Shown here piece by piece: positions 10,001-19,484 of a DNA stretch of 64,000 nt (position 1 is the first letter of the stretch; every line of letters starts with the position of its first letter). The stretch covers positions 1,096,536-1,160,535 of the forward strand of contig JADJQP010000001.1 in the NCBI GenBank assembly GCA_016712665.1, read 5' to 3'. Made by a program: the position numbers and the translations under genes. This DNA is from Bacteroidota bacterium (GTDB lineage: Bacteria; Bacteroidota; Bacteroidia; Chitinophagales; Chitinophagaceae). The notes below the pieces were generated by a model that was given only the letters and a program-made list of their open reading frames with translations, ran no database searches and was not told where the DNA came from.

Positions 10001-10177
10001 GAATCCTCACTTGCTTTGGATGAGGTAGTTATTTATGATAATATCGGTAGAATGCTGTCTAAATCAAACCTAAAATCAAACAAAATTGATATTTCCGGTC
10101 TACCCAATGGCGTATACCATTTGCAATGTAGTGGAGAAGGTCATATCTATAACGTGAAGTTTGTAAAAGCGCAGTAA
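7058..10177 (+). CDS. CotH-kinase / LTD surface protein with T9SS signal, copy 1
   Basis: A 1039-aa exported protein. I chose the ATG at 7058 because it begins a clean signal peptide (MKLSKLSIAILIACTFLG... ending VQAQ); an upstream TTG would add 15 residues. Approximate order: a beta-rich domain (27-200, with YMRRAF, FDDGFIAYLNGVEIARS); a CotH kinase domain (225-630, with NRVDVEKL and GPYWDYNFTFG as the likely metal/ATP site); two lamin-tail domains (637-790 and 797-955), each with the motif DAGDWIEL; and a T9SS type A sorting domain (963-1039, ITLYPNPASNELNIESS). CotH proteins are atypical protein kinases. Here the product is probably secreted and anchored at the cell surface. A close paralogue follows directly downstream. 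Confidence 0.82.
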   Translation: MKLSKLSIAILIACTFLGVQNVQAQCSNGINHWESCLKDNESWKFIVPAAAIPGWTAPGFNDAAWSTGNGGMGYGDGDDLTVVPTNTRSVYMRRAFNIVDTAAIASAIFCMDFDDGFIAYLNGVEIARSNMAVNPAYNALATAAHEAQLYQNLQPSYFTLSAAAIDTLFKPGVNVLCVQTHNSSANNTDLTSRPFIQLGLATPAVNYQPVPAWFSPPYSLYTKFPIIVINTLGQNIVDDPRIICNMGIIDNGPGNMNCILDPYNNYEGKIYIEIRGAYSQSVTKKGYGFTTLDAANLPQNVSLLGMPKENDWVLNATYTDRTFYRDMHIYELARYMGWYTTRCRFVEVVINGTYNGLYCFYEKIKQDKNRVDVEKLTNTMNSGDSLTGGYVYKVDWNNGNPGGGWNSPQGVSMQFHDPSVGDLTATQETYLKNYIIGFESELFGATFTNPNTGYRKKANPFSFVDDFIIQEWSNNIDGYRASNYIHKDRDSKCGRFTMGPYWDYNFTFGSANWCFGQESQGWQIQGGCGNETTLWIEKMLQDQWFKNILNCRWTELRQTYLNQTALFNRIDSVYLDIHEAAVRDSAKWGLEYWPTGWLPNNIQHATDSLKSWMALRLQWMDANMYAGNQACNATAGMSLVFDEINFHSDSTTDAGDWIELYNHGAVALDISNAIIIDGTSFEKYCVIPNNTTIQPGARLVIYADSAAFATRHPGVTNKIGPLCFKLNNAGQKLIMKDKDNKLIYSVDYMESWQCSADGNGRTLQLTAPAANPNLAASWYAGCMGGSPGVAYTPCVENLIYSEINYNSSLASDAGDWIELHNKNTQPFSIAGWSIKDGSSNNVYTFPNSTSIAAQGYIVAYSDAAKFTAQFPGVTNKVGPLGFGFASTGDVVRIFDNTGKLRYSVCYGTTNPWPTTPNAGGYTLENGQYTGNHNAATTWFAGCPKGSPGLPYTPCWPAGINENVKDQYITLYPNPASNELNIESSLALDEVVIYDNIGRMLSKSNLKSNKIDISGLPNGVYHLQCSGEGHIYNVKFVKAQ

Positions 10178-10375
10178 AAAGCAATTTGTAAGCTCCTATG
10201 GTTTTAGTATTAGAGTGGATATGAGTCCATCTGTTACCTTGTATGTATTCATCTATCCGTAAAGGAATGACACTTATACAAATAGTATCATCCTTTACCA
10301 ATTTTGGCATGGTTTTATGTTAAAACTGTATTGTTTTGTAAGGTTACATCCGCATACGTAAAAATGAATATTTCT

Positions 10376-13300
10376 ATGAAATCTAAATTTCTAATTTTAT
10401 TTCTGATATTTTACTCAACTCAAAAGTCCTTTGCGCAATGTAGTGGGGGTATTATTAATCATTGGGAGTCCTGCGTATTAGATAACAATACATGGAAATA
10501 TAAGGTGCCAACTGCCAATATTGCCAATTGGACCAGCCCCGCTTTTAATGATGCCTCCTGGGCCACTGGGAATGGGGGTATTGGTTTTGGCGATGGAGAT
10601 GATGCCACGGTCATTCCCACCAATTCAATATCGGTATATATGCGAAAGACGTTTAATATAGTAGATACTTCCATGGTTCATTCGGCCATTTTTTGTATGG
10701 ATTATGATGATGGTTTTATCGCCTATTTAAATGGAGTTGAAATAGCACGCTCTAATATGGTGGTAAATCCTGCCTTCAATGCCACGGCTACCGCAGCGCA
10801 TGAAGCAAGACTTTATCAGGGGTATCAACCCGATTATTTTACAATTAGTTGGCAGGCCATCGATACATTGCTCAAAAATGGCAGCAATGTTCTTTGCATT
10901 CAAACCCATAATTCAGCCCTTAACTCGGATGATTTAAGTTCAAGACCTTTTCTGCAATTATCTATAAAGAATGCGGTATACAATTATTCGCCAACTCCCG
11001 GATGGTTTACCCCACCTTACTTTTTACAAACCAATCTTCCTATTATTTCTATCAATACACTGGGACAAACAATAGTGGATGATCCTCGTATTATTTGTGA
11101 TATGGGTATTATTTACAATGGGCCGGGTCAACAAAATTGCATCCTAGATCCTTTTAATAATTATAGTGGAAAAATCTCCATTGAATTCAGGGGTCCACCT
11201 CACAAAATTTCCCTAAAAAGCCCTATGGCTTTTCAACGATAGATGCATTGGGTAATAATGTAAATGTATCGCTCTTGGGATATCCAAAAGAACATGATTT
11301 TACCTTACTCAATCCGTACACCGACAAATCATTTATGAGGGATGTAATATTACATGATTTTGGTCGCGCCATGAACTGGTATACCAGCAGAACGCAGTTT
11401 GTAGAATTGGTTATAAATGGACAATTGCAAGGTGTTTACGCATTACTCGAAAAAATTAAAGTGGACAAAAACCGAGTGGATGTCGAAAAAATTACTCCGG
11501 CCGATAATAGCGGTGATGCCCTTACCGGAGGGTATATTTTTAAAATTGACAAGTATACCGGCAATGCAGGTGGAGGATGGTACTCTTCTCAGAATGTATC
11601 CTTGCAAAATCATGATCCCAATTGGCAACAAATAACACCCACACAGCAAAACTACCTCTCAGGGTATATTAATAATTTTGAAAGTATTTTATGGGGACCC
11701 AATTTTGCCAATCCCAATATTGGGTATCGAAAATATGCCAATGTATACTCCTTTGTTGATTATTTTATTCTGAACGAAATCAGCAATAATATCGATGGAT
11801 ATCGTTTAAGTACTTTTATGCATAAGGATCGAGATAGCAAGTGCGGGAGGTTTACCATGGGCCCTTATTGGGATTTTAATCTCAGTTTTGGCAATGGCAA
11901 TTATTGCAATGGGTATCCTACCTCAGGATGGCAAATGTATCAGGGCTGTGGCGATGGTAGCAGTAAGTGGATTGATAAAATGTTGCAAGATCAATGGTTT
12001 AAAAATTTGCTAAACTGCAGATGGAATGAATTGAGACAAAACATTTTGAGTACACCCACTATGCTGGCCAAAATTGATACCTATGCTAATTATGTTCGAC
12101 AAGCATCTGCACGTGATTCGGCAATATGGCAAACCATCGGTAACTATGTTTGGCCCAATGCATGGATTGCAAATACCTGGCAAGGTGAAATCGATTCTAT
12201 GAAACAATGGGTGGTTGGAAGAATGAATTGGATTGATGCCAATATGTTTCCGGCCAACCAAGCCTGCAACGCTACCGCAGGAATGAGTATCGTTATTGAT
12301 GAAATTAATTTCCATAGCGATAGTACCACAGATGCAGGAGATTGGCTTGAGCTGTATAATTACGGCGCCACGGCAGTCAATGTATCCAATGCCGTTATTT
12401 TAGATGGCGATCAGTATGAGCATTATTGCGTGATTCCTAATAATACCATTCTGCAACCAGGAGGCCGTTTAGTGGTGTATACAGATAGTACTGCCTTTGC
12501 CACGCGATTTCCTAGTGTTAGTAATAAAATAGGCCCCCTATGCTTTAAGCTAAGTAATGGCGGACAAAAATTAGTACTTAGAGACAAGGACAATAAGCTT
12601 ATTTATTCAGTAGATTATATGGATACTTGGCAATGTAGCAGTGATGGAAACGGACGCACGCTGCAATTAACCGCACCGGCTGCAAACCCCAATTTGGCCA
12701 CATCATGGTATGCCGGTTGTATGGGAGGCTCACCGGGAGTAGCCTACACGCCGTGCGTTGAAAATTTGATTTATTCTGAAATCAATTACAATTCTGCACT
12801 TGCAACAGATGCTGGCGATTGGATTGAGTTGCATAATAAAAATACACAGCCTTACCCAATTGCCGGCTGGACTATCAGAGACGGAAGCAGCAATAATGTA
12901 TATACATTTCCCAACACCTCTAGTATACCCGCTTTAGGCTATCTAGTGGCCTATAGCGACGCCGCCAAATTCAATGCGCAATTTCCGGCACTTACCAATA
13001 AGGTAGGTCCTCTGGGCTTTGGTTTTGCAAGTAGTGGCGATATTGTTCGAATTTTTGACAATACAGGTACCCTCCGATACAGTGTATGTTATGGCAATAG
13101 CAATCCTTGGCCCACAACCCCTAATGGAGGCGGTACAACCCTTGAAAATGGACAATACAGCGGAAATCAAAATGCGTCCACTACCTGGTTTGCCGGTTGT
13201 CCTAAAGGATCGCCTGGTGGTCCGTATATACCCTGTTGGCCGCTTGCTATCAATGAGCAAGTGAAAGATCAATACATTACCCTATACCCAAACCCGGCAC

Positions 13301-13494
13301 AAAATGAGTTGCATATAGAATCATCTTTAGCCATAAGTGAGGTTCACATTTTTGACAATATCGGTAGATTGGTTCTGAAAACCAAAATCAATTTGGGTGC
13401 TATAGATATTTCAAAATTGCAAAAGGGAATATACCATTTGCAATGCAGCGGTGAGGGAGCCAGTTACAATGTAAAATTTGTGAAGGTAGAGTAG
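10376..13494 (+). CDS. CotH-kinase / LTD surface protein, copy 2, one frameshift
   Basis: Tandem paralogue of the preceding gene with the same architecture: signal peptide (MKSKFLILFLIFYSTQKSFAQ region), beta-rich N-terminal domain, CotH kinase domain (NRVDVEKI, GPYWDFNLSFG), two lamin-tail domains (each DAGDW(I/L)EL) and a T9SS C-terminal domain (ITLYPNPAQNELHIESS). The frame breaks at the G4 run 11190-11193. Adding one G restores IEFRG-STSQNFPKKPYGFSTIDA, which aligns with copy 1 (IEIRGAYSQSVTKKGYGFTTLDA). The two LTD regions and the tail are nearly identical between copies, while the N-terminal and kinase parts differ more. It ends at TAG. The break looks like a homopolymer error, but a real phase-variable run cannot be excluded. 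Confidence 0.75.
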
Positions 13495-13501
13495 CAAGGT
13501 G

Positions 13502-15139
13502 CTACTTTACATATTCATTAAATATTTTATTGAGCCATCGCAAAATCAATAGCATAAATCCAAAGGCCGCAACCAACAATACGCAATTTACTAAAAAGAA
13601 ATTGCCTTTATCCTCGTACATATCCCACATACTTGCCAATACACCGCTTAGTTTGTTGCCGATGGAAGTAGATAAAAACCAGCCACCCATCATGAGGGCA
13701 GTGATACGCGGAGGACTCATTTTCGACACGATAGAAAGGCCCATGGGGCTCAACATTAATTCTCCGATAGTGATGACTCCATAACTGGCAATCAACCACC
13801 ACACGCTGACTTTTTCAGCGCCGTTGCTACCTGCTTTTACCGCTGCATACATTACCAAAGCACTCAGTCCGGATATCAATAAACCCAGAGCAATTTTGGT
13901 GGGAGTGGTCGGTTCTTTTTTTCGCATTCGCATAAATGAAAAGAATGCCACCACCAAAGGAGTTAACAATATTACCCAACCTGGATTAATCGATTGACTT
14001 AAATTGGTAGACCAAACACTTATTTTGCTTTCGATCGGTGGCAATTTTTCAGGCAGTACATTTCTAAAATAGAGCGGATAATTCATTTCCCTTACAACCA
14101 CTCCATTTTCTTTTTGCAATCGAAAAAAGGCATCATATTTTTCGGTACTATCAATTTTATAGGTTAATGATTTTGCGAGCTTCAGGTTGTCAAACACTTC
14201 TTGTTGCACACCCGATACTTCTCTATCCGTATATCGGTCGGCCCAGGTATTTAAGGCGCTTCCATTTTGTTTAAAAACAGCCCAAAATAGAATCACCACT
14301 GCAAAAATGGCCAGCAAGGCACCAATAGGTTTTTTCTCATTTTCCTGTGCTTTGAAATACAAACTAGCGTAAAAGTAAACCACAGGAACACAGGCAAAAA
14401 TAAAGGCATCGGTGCTGTCACTGCCAAAAATATTAGAAGGAATCAACCACCCCAATACACCAGCTACCACACTAGGAACCAATATTAACAACACAATTTT
14501 TGAAAAGGGCATATCGTCAGCGTGAACCTCTTTTTTGACATCAAACGCTTTATAATGTTTTGTCCCAATCATAAAAATAAGAACCCCTAAAAACATCCCA
14601 ATTCCGGCCGCCATAAACGCATAACTCCATCCCAACATAATTTGCAAGGCTGCCCCAAAAAAGTTACAGATGAAGGCACCAATATTAATACCCATATAAA
14701 AGATATTATACCCATCATCTTTCATATGTCTGTGTTCGTCCGTTGAATAAACATTTCCGAGCAATGTGGAGATATTGGGCTTGAAAAATCCATTTCCAAA
14801 AATTACTAGGGTCATGGCAATATACAGCATCGGCTTACTATGAATGCCCATTAGACAATAACCAACACCCATCAATAATCCGCCAAAAATAATAGACTTC
14901 TGATAGCCGAAAAAACGGTCGGCTAGTAGTCCACCAATAAAGGGCGTCAAAAATACCAGCGCAATAAAGGTGCCATACAAATCTGCTGACTCCGCTTCAT
15001 TCATCGCAAAACCGTCTTTTACATCCTTCAGGTACAAGGTAAAAATGCCTATCATTAAATAATAGCCAAATCGTTCCCACATTTCTGAAAAAAACAGAAA
15101 AGGTAATGCTTTCGGGTGTTTCACTTTTTGTGTATTCAT
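13502..15139 (-). CDS. POT/PTR family proton-dependent oligopeptide transporter
   Basis: A 545-aa inner-membrane MFS-fold symporter for di- and tripeptides. The family signature EMWERFGYYLMIG at residues 19-31 holds the ExxER proton-coupling motif. GGLLADRFFGYQ is the MFS loop 2-3 motif, and FYMGINIGAFICNF matches the PTR2 signature. About 12-14 hydrophobic segments are visible, with a larger soluble insert around residues 290-380 that is common in Bacteroidota members. It ends 8 bases from the convergent CotH gene. No start ambiguity: ATG at 15139. Substrate preference within peptides is not predictable. Confidence 0.88.
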   Translation of the reverse strand: MNTQKVKHPKALPFLFFSEMWERFGYYLMIGIFTLYLKDVKDGFAMNEAESADLYGTFIALVFLTPFIGGLLADRFFGYQKSIIFGGLLMGVGYCLMGIHSKPMLYIAMTLVIFGNGFFKPNISTLLGNVYSTDEHRHMKDDGYNIFYMGINIGAFICNFFGAALQIMLGWSYAFMAAGIGMFLGVLIFMIGTKHYKAFDVKKEVHADDMPFSKIVLLILVPSVVAGVLGWLIPSNIFGSDSTDAFIFACVPVVYFYASLYFKAQENEKKPIGALLAIFAVVILFWAVFKQNGSALNTWADRYTDREVSGVQQEVFDNLKLAKSLTYKIDSTEKYDAFFRLQKENGVVVREMNYPLYFRNVLPEKLPPIESKISVWSTNLSQSINPGWVILLTPLVVAFFSFMRMRKKEPTTPTKIALGLLISGLSALVMYAAVKAGSNGAEKVSVWWLIASYGVITIGELMLSPMGLSIVSKMSPPRITALMMGGWFLSTSIGNKLSGVLASMWDMYEDKGNFFLVNCVLLVAAFGFMLLILRWLNKIFNEYVK

Positions 15140-15261
15140 GCGTGAAATATACTATCAATTTGTTGAATACACAAATTAGTAGCAATGCGCTTCTTACAAA
15201 AAAAGAGGGGCTTTGGGACGATTTTTTTTTGATGAGTAGTGGTACCGTGTATAGAACCTTG

Positions 15262-16950
15262 CTAGTAATCGTACTGCTTCCGAAGTGCATTCAGTCGCAT
15301 ACCCGTATAGAATTGTAAACTGTTCATACTAGGATTGCTGCTATGAGTTCCTTTCTCATACCGGAAAGTAGCACCTAGGTCAAAGAATAAATTGTCTTTT
15401 ATTTCGTAGGCAAAATTCAGATTGGAATAAAAAACATTGGACGGGGCGCCGTTAAACATTTTGACTCCGTAATCAGCATTCCGATTGGTTTGATCCTTAA
15501 AAATATTGCCACCAAAGCTAGTATTGGATAGGGTATCACGACCTTGTCTATTGAAAAATGATTTCCAGCAAACGAAGGTGTTTTTCCAAGGTTGATAATT
15601 TACAATAAGGTTGCCTTCAATAAAATTGGCTCCGTAGGGGTGCGCCAGTGCTTGATTATAATTAGAATAGTCGCTCACCGAATCATTGTATGAATAAGTA
15701 TACGGGCGAACCATATTTGCCTCAACTTGAATCATTAAATTTTTAACACCAAATGGATCTGCAAGTTTTAGGCCTAATTGAAATGCATGTTTATTCGCCC
15801 ACCAACCATTATTGGCCTTTACCTGCGCAAAATTAAATTCATCTAAAATAACCTGACCATAAATCAACGCCTTTATACCTGTATTGATTTTGAAATTCAA
15901 TCCGATTAAGGCATTATCAGGGCTGCCATTGGTTTGCTCTACACTTCGGTATAAAATAATAGGGTTTAAATACCTGAAATCAAAATGATCTTTACGTGAA
16001 TAAATGATGGCTTCAAATAAACCAACATTTAACCACCTTGCCGCATTCACACTTAAATGATGCATGGCTGCATACTTTCTCGGGAGATATTGGTCGGCTC
16101 CTCTGAAGTATTGAGGGGTGAGTTCCATAAAAAGATTTTGATAATTAAATCGTCCCAAGCGGGTATTTAATTTTAAAAAGGTATAGTTGCTTCCGAAGTC
16201 CGACAAGAAGAGGCTTCTATATCCATCACCCAAATGAAATTTGTCGGTTCCGAAGGTCACATTCACTGTATTCTTAATGACATCCGCGTCAATGTACCCT
16301 GCTGCATATAAATAATCTTGAGCTAGGCCGGCCTTATTGGTTTTAAAATCCTTGTAGTAGGTAATGCCGGGAACGGCACTGCTATTGCGAATGTAATTCT
16401 GATGATGAAGGGGGCCTCGCTCTTGATTGTCGGTGAAAATGGTATAGAATCCAACGCGTTTCCCTAATAGCCCTCTTGCCTCAATTCCTTTTGAATTATA
16501 AAATAAATTTTGTTTCAGGTTACCGGTTTCTACTGTTTGCTGGTAATGAATTACCGGATTTAAAACAAAGGTGGCTAATTTGTTTTGGTAATGAATAAAA
16601 TTCGGTTGCTTTTGATAGAATGTATTAAATAGCGAATAATCGGAAGGAATGGCACCATCGCCACTCTGTGCCCATTCTCCATTCTTTGAGATGATTTTTA
16701 CCAATTCGCTCCGATCCATAATGCTAATCGATTCCTGATTCTGATTCAAATAATTTTCAAGGTATTGCGTCACATCCTTGTTGCTCATCCCATTCAACGC
16801 GGTATGCAATGTATCTGATACAGTTCCACTCAAAATGTCCAATCGCTCAATTTGAAAATAGGAATCCATATTCTTTCGCAAAAAAATACCTTGTGCAATC
16901 GTTTGCAAAGCAATCATCACGAATAAGGCAGAGAATAGGATTTTTTTCAT
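15262..16950 (-). CDS. Outer-membrane barrel protein, RemB / Wzi-like
   Basis: A 562-aa exported protein with a signal peptide (MKKILFSALFVMIALQTIAQG) followed by a helical region of about 100 residues. A long beta-rich region follows, with alternating aromatic strands typical of an outer-membrane barrel (YQNKLATFVLNPVIHYQQ, GLLGKRVGFYTIFTDNQ, DGYRSLFLSDFGSNYTFLKL). The layout and motifs resemble the gliding-motility protein RemB and the capsule assembly Wzi family of Bacteroidota; this is from memory of the families, not a search. It would act at the outer membrane, in adhesion, gliding or surface polysaccharide display. It is transcribed away from pyrC. No breaks are seen. Confidence 0.55.
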   Translation of the reverse strand: MKKILFSALFVMIALQTIAQGIFLRKNMDSYFQIERLDILSGTVSDTLHTALNGMSNKDVTQYLENYLNQNQESISIMDRSELVKIISKNGEWAQSGDGAIPSDYSLFNTFYQKQPNFIHYQNKLATFVLNPVIHYQQTVETGNLKQNLFYNSKGIEARGLLGKRVGFYTIFTDNQERGPLHHQNYIRNSSAVPGITYYKDFKTNKAGLAQDYLYAAGYIDADVIKNTVNVTFGTDKFHLGDGYRSLFLSDFGSNYTFLKLNTRLGRFNYQNLFMELTPQYFRGADQYLPRKYAAMHHLSVNAARWLNVGLFEAIIYSRKDHFDFRYLNPIILYRSVEQTNGSPDNALIGLNFKINTGIKALIYGQVILDEFNFAQVKANNGWWANKHAFQLGLKLADPFGVKNLMIQVEANMVRPYTYSYNDSVSDYSNYNQALAHPYGANFIEGNLIVNYQPWKNTFVCWKSFFNRQGRDTLSNTSFGGNIFKDQTNRNADYGVKMFNGAPSNVFYSNLNFAYEIKDNLFFDLGATFRYEKGTHSSNPSMNSLQFYTGMRLNALRKQYDY

Positions 16951-17056
16951 ATCTGTAAATAAGGGCTAAAATTAAAACATTTTTAATTGTTACATTCACT
17001 TTTTTGGAATGGCCAAAGCTTTTGATTTTTTTTCAGTATAATTCAGTTCCGGCTTT

Positions 17057-17064
17057 TACCTTTG
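17057..17064 (+). promoter_or_regulatory. -7 promoter box of pyrC
   Basis: TACCTTTG fits TAnnTTTG and lies 15 bases before the pyrC ATG at 17080. No convincing -33 TTG at normal spacing. Confidence 0.45.
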
Positions 17065-17079
17065 TTGTAACACAGATAT

Positions 17080-18425
17080 ATGAATACAATCATTATAAAA
17101 GGGATTCAAGTAGTAAATGCGGGTCAAATTGAAACCAAGGATGTTCTTATAAAACGAGGACATTTTGAACGTATTGACAATCACATCGATAGTAAGGAAC
17201 GAGCTGTTGAAATTGTTGGTGAGGGTTTGCATATGCTACCTGGTCTCATTGATGATCAGGTACACTTCAGAGAACCCGGCCTTACCCATAAGGCAAGTAT
17301 CTATACCGAATCAAAAGCAGCTGTGGCAGGCGGTGTAACCAGTTTTATGGAAATGCCCAACGTAAAACCACCTACCTTAACACAGGAATTGCTCGAGCAA
17401 AAGTATGAAATTGGAAAGCATCAATCGCTGGCAAATTATAGCTTTTTTATGGGTGTAAGCAATGATAATATTGCTGAGGCTTTAAAAGTGAATCAACACA
17501 AAAAAGATGTTTGCGGACTCAAAATATTTATGGGCTCCAGTACCGGCAATATGCTGGTAGACAATATTGTGACGCTTGAAAAGTATTTTCGGAAAGCGAA
17601 GTCCTCATTGCTACCCATTGCGAACAAGAAAATGTCATACGAAAGAATATTGAAAAACTTGAGGCAGAACATATTTCGTATAATCATGCGCGTTTTCATC
17701 CCATCATTCGTGATGTGGAGGCGTGTTATGAATCTTCTATTAGCGCCATTCAACTCGCTAAAAAGCACAATACCCGTTTACATATTTTACACATTAGTAC
17801 CGAAAAAGAGTTGCAGCTTTTTACCAACTTATTCCCCTTAAAGGAAAAAAGAATCACCGCGGAAGTCTGCGTACATCATTTACATTTTACAGCGGATGAT
17901 TATACACAATTTGGCAATTTAATAAAGTGCAACCCTGCAATCAAAGAAAAGAGTCACAAAGAGGCGCTGTGGAAGGCCTTGCTGGATGATCGACTGGATA
18001 TAATCGCTACTGACCATGCACCCCATACCTGGGATGAGAAGCAGCAACCTTACCTGCAAGCACCTGCCGGAATTCCGTTGGTACAGCATAGTTTGTATAT
18101 CTTACTGCAAGCCTATAAAGAGGGTCGTATTTCACTAGAGAAAATTGTGGAAAAGGCCTGCCATGCACCGGCCATTTGTTTTGAAGTTGAAAAAAGAGGG
18201 TATGTACAAGAAGGCTATTTTGCGGATGCGGTTCTTGTAAATTTGCATCAAAACTATACGGTTTCAAAAGAAAATATTTTACATAAGTGTGCATGGAGTC
18301 CTTTTGAAGGGCATATATTTCCGGCTTGTATCGAAAAAACCATTGTAAACGGAAATATTGTATATGACAACGGAATCTTTGATGAAGGTACAAAGGGATC
18401 TCGTTTGTCCTTTACACGAGCCTAA
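17080..18425 (+). CDS. pyrC: Dihydroorotase, split by one frameshift
   Basis: Amidohydrolase that cyclises carbamoyl-aspartate to dihydroorotate in pyrimidine synthesis. Seen: GLIDDQVHFREPGLTHK (metal/substrate loop), GGVTSFMEMPN, and ATDHAPHTWDEKQ with the C-terminal metal-binding Asp-His pair. The usual HxH of amidohydrolases reads QVH here; I recall the same substitution in other Bacteroidota dihydroorotases, so it is probably not damage. The frame breaks at the T4 run 17586-17589. With one more T the product continues LEKYF-SESEVLIATHCEQENVI into the second frame, giving about 448 residues, normal for a class I enzyme. A standalone inactive pyrC would make the cell a pyrimidine auxotroph, so a consensus error is more likely. 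Confidence 0.75.
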
Positions 18426-18919
18426 TCTGTGGCATTCACCTGCATTTGGGGTAATTGATGCACAAAAACTTTGTCAAAAAGTATATTTAAATGCTCTATT
18501 TCTGCAGGGCTGAGGTTTGATAGTACCGATTTGAATTTTTCATCTGCCACATCAATAGATTGAATCAATTTCATTCCGGCATCACTCAGCGTGATGCTTA
18601 ATTTTCGCTTGTTCAAATCATTTTCATTTTTTTGAACCAAACCTAATTTTTCCAATCTGCTAACCAACCGCGAAACATCACTTTGCTTATGTAGCATTCG
18701 ATCTTTTAATAAGGAAAGTTGCACCCCTCGAGGGTACTGCCCCTTTAGAATTCGCAATATATTAAATTGCTGATAGGTTAGTTTGAATTTCGATAAATGA
18801 TCATCCAGGTCTTGCATGACCCTTGACTCGAGATACAAAATACCTACCACCGCCTTATAATAAGGATTGGCAAAGGGGCTGCTTAATTTAATGAGTTTTT
18901 CAAGCGTGCTATGCATCAT
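18422..18919 (-). CDS. MarR-family transcriptional regulator, copy 1
   Basis: A 165-aa winged-helix regulator of MarR type: helical dimerisation ends around a DNA-binding core. Core motifs are YQQFNILRILKGQYP (helix 2 region), HKQSDVSRLVSRLEKLGLVQ (recognition helix) and a charged wing (NENDLNKRKLSITLSDAG). It lies 64 bases downstream of a second MarR gene on the same strand, with shared words QQ(F/Y)NILRIL(K/R)GQYP and (D)MSDVSR/QSDVSR, so the pair arose by duplication. Its end overlaps pyrC's end by 4 bases (convergent). Ligand and targets are unknown. Confidence 0.8.
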   Translation of the reverse strand: MMHSTLEKLIKLSSPFANPYYKAVVGILYLESRVMQDLDDHLSKFKLTYQQFNILRILKGQYPRGVQLSLLKDRMLHKQSDVSRLVSRLEKLGLVQKNENDLNKRKLSITLSDAGMKLIQSIDVADEKFKSVLSNLSPAEIEHLNILFDKVFVHQLPQMQVNATD

Positions 18920-18983
18920 TGTTTCAAAAATAGGCTAAGCAATCGAATTTTTATAATTATTCAACAAGAAGTCTGTAGCTCCT

Positions 18984-19448
18984 TTACGGTAAATCAAGTT
19001 GTTTGTCAATTAAATCATTCAACTGACGAACTTCTTCAGGTGATAATCTATGTAGAATGCTGGTGGCGCCAAGGCTATCCGTATCAATTTCTTTCAGCAA
19101 ATTCAAGCCTTTTGCCGAAATGTAAATATCGGCATTTCGTTTGTCAATTATATTCGCCTCCTTGATAATTAAATGCTGTTTATTAAGTCGCTCAATAATA
19201 CGGGATACATCACTCATTTTATCAAGCATCCGCTCTTTTATGGCATTCAAATTGTACGATTTGGGATACTGGCCTCTCAATATCCGCAGAATATTGTATT
19301 GTTGGGGAGATAAATGATACTTCTTGAAATATTGAAAGCTTTGATGGTGAAGCACCGAAGATAAATACATCATGCCTATTTCCGCTTTAATATAGTCTGA
19401 CCGAAAGGGCACTGATTGTTTTATCAATCTTTCTAAATTGTTCTTCAT
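18984..19448 (-). CDS. MarR-family transcriptional regulator, copy 2
   Basis: A 154-aa paralogue of the neighbouring MarR protein. Motifs: SPQQYNILRILRGQYPKS, DKMSDVSRIIERLNKQHLI (recognition helix) and the wing NIIDKRNADIYISAKGLNLL. Probably co-transcribed with the downstream copy (64-base gap). MarR repressors often control adjacent genes and heterodimers between tandem paralogues are possible, but no operator palindrome stood out upstream of 19448. The SNF2 helicase gene lies immediately upstream on the same strand (36-base gap), so read-through from it is plausible. Confidence 0.8.
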   Translation of the reverse strand: MKNNLERLIKQSVPFRSDYIKAEIGMMYLSSVLHHQSFQYFKKYHLSPQQYNILRILRGQYPKSYNLNAIKERMLDKMSDVSRIIERLNKQHLIIKEANIIDKRNADIYISAKGLNLLKEIDTDSLGATSILHRLSPEEVRQLNDLIDKQLDLP

Positions 19449-19484
19449 GCTCCGTGTATTTAAGGACGAAAATAAAAAATATTT

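Noticed and set aside
17586..17589. Programmed frameshift in pyrC and similar genes
   Set aside because: Runs are too short (T4, A4, G4), lack slippery heptamers or stimulatory hairpins, and occur in unrelated genes with the same plus or minus one pattern, as expected from base-calling errors.
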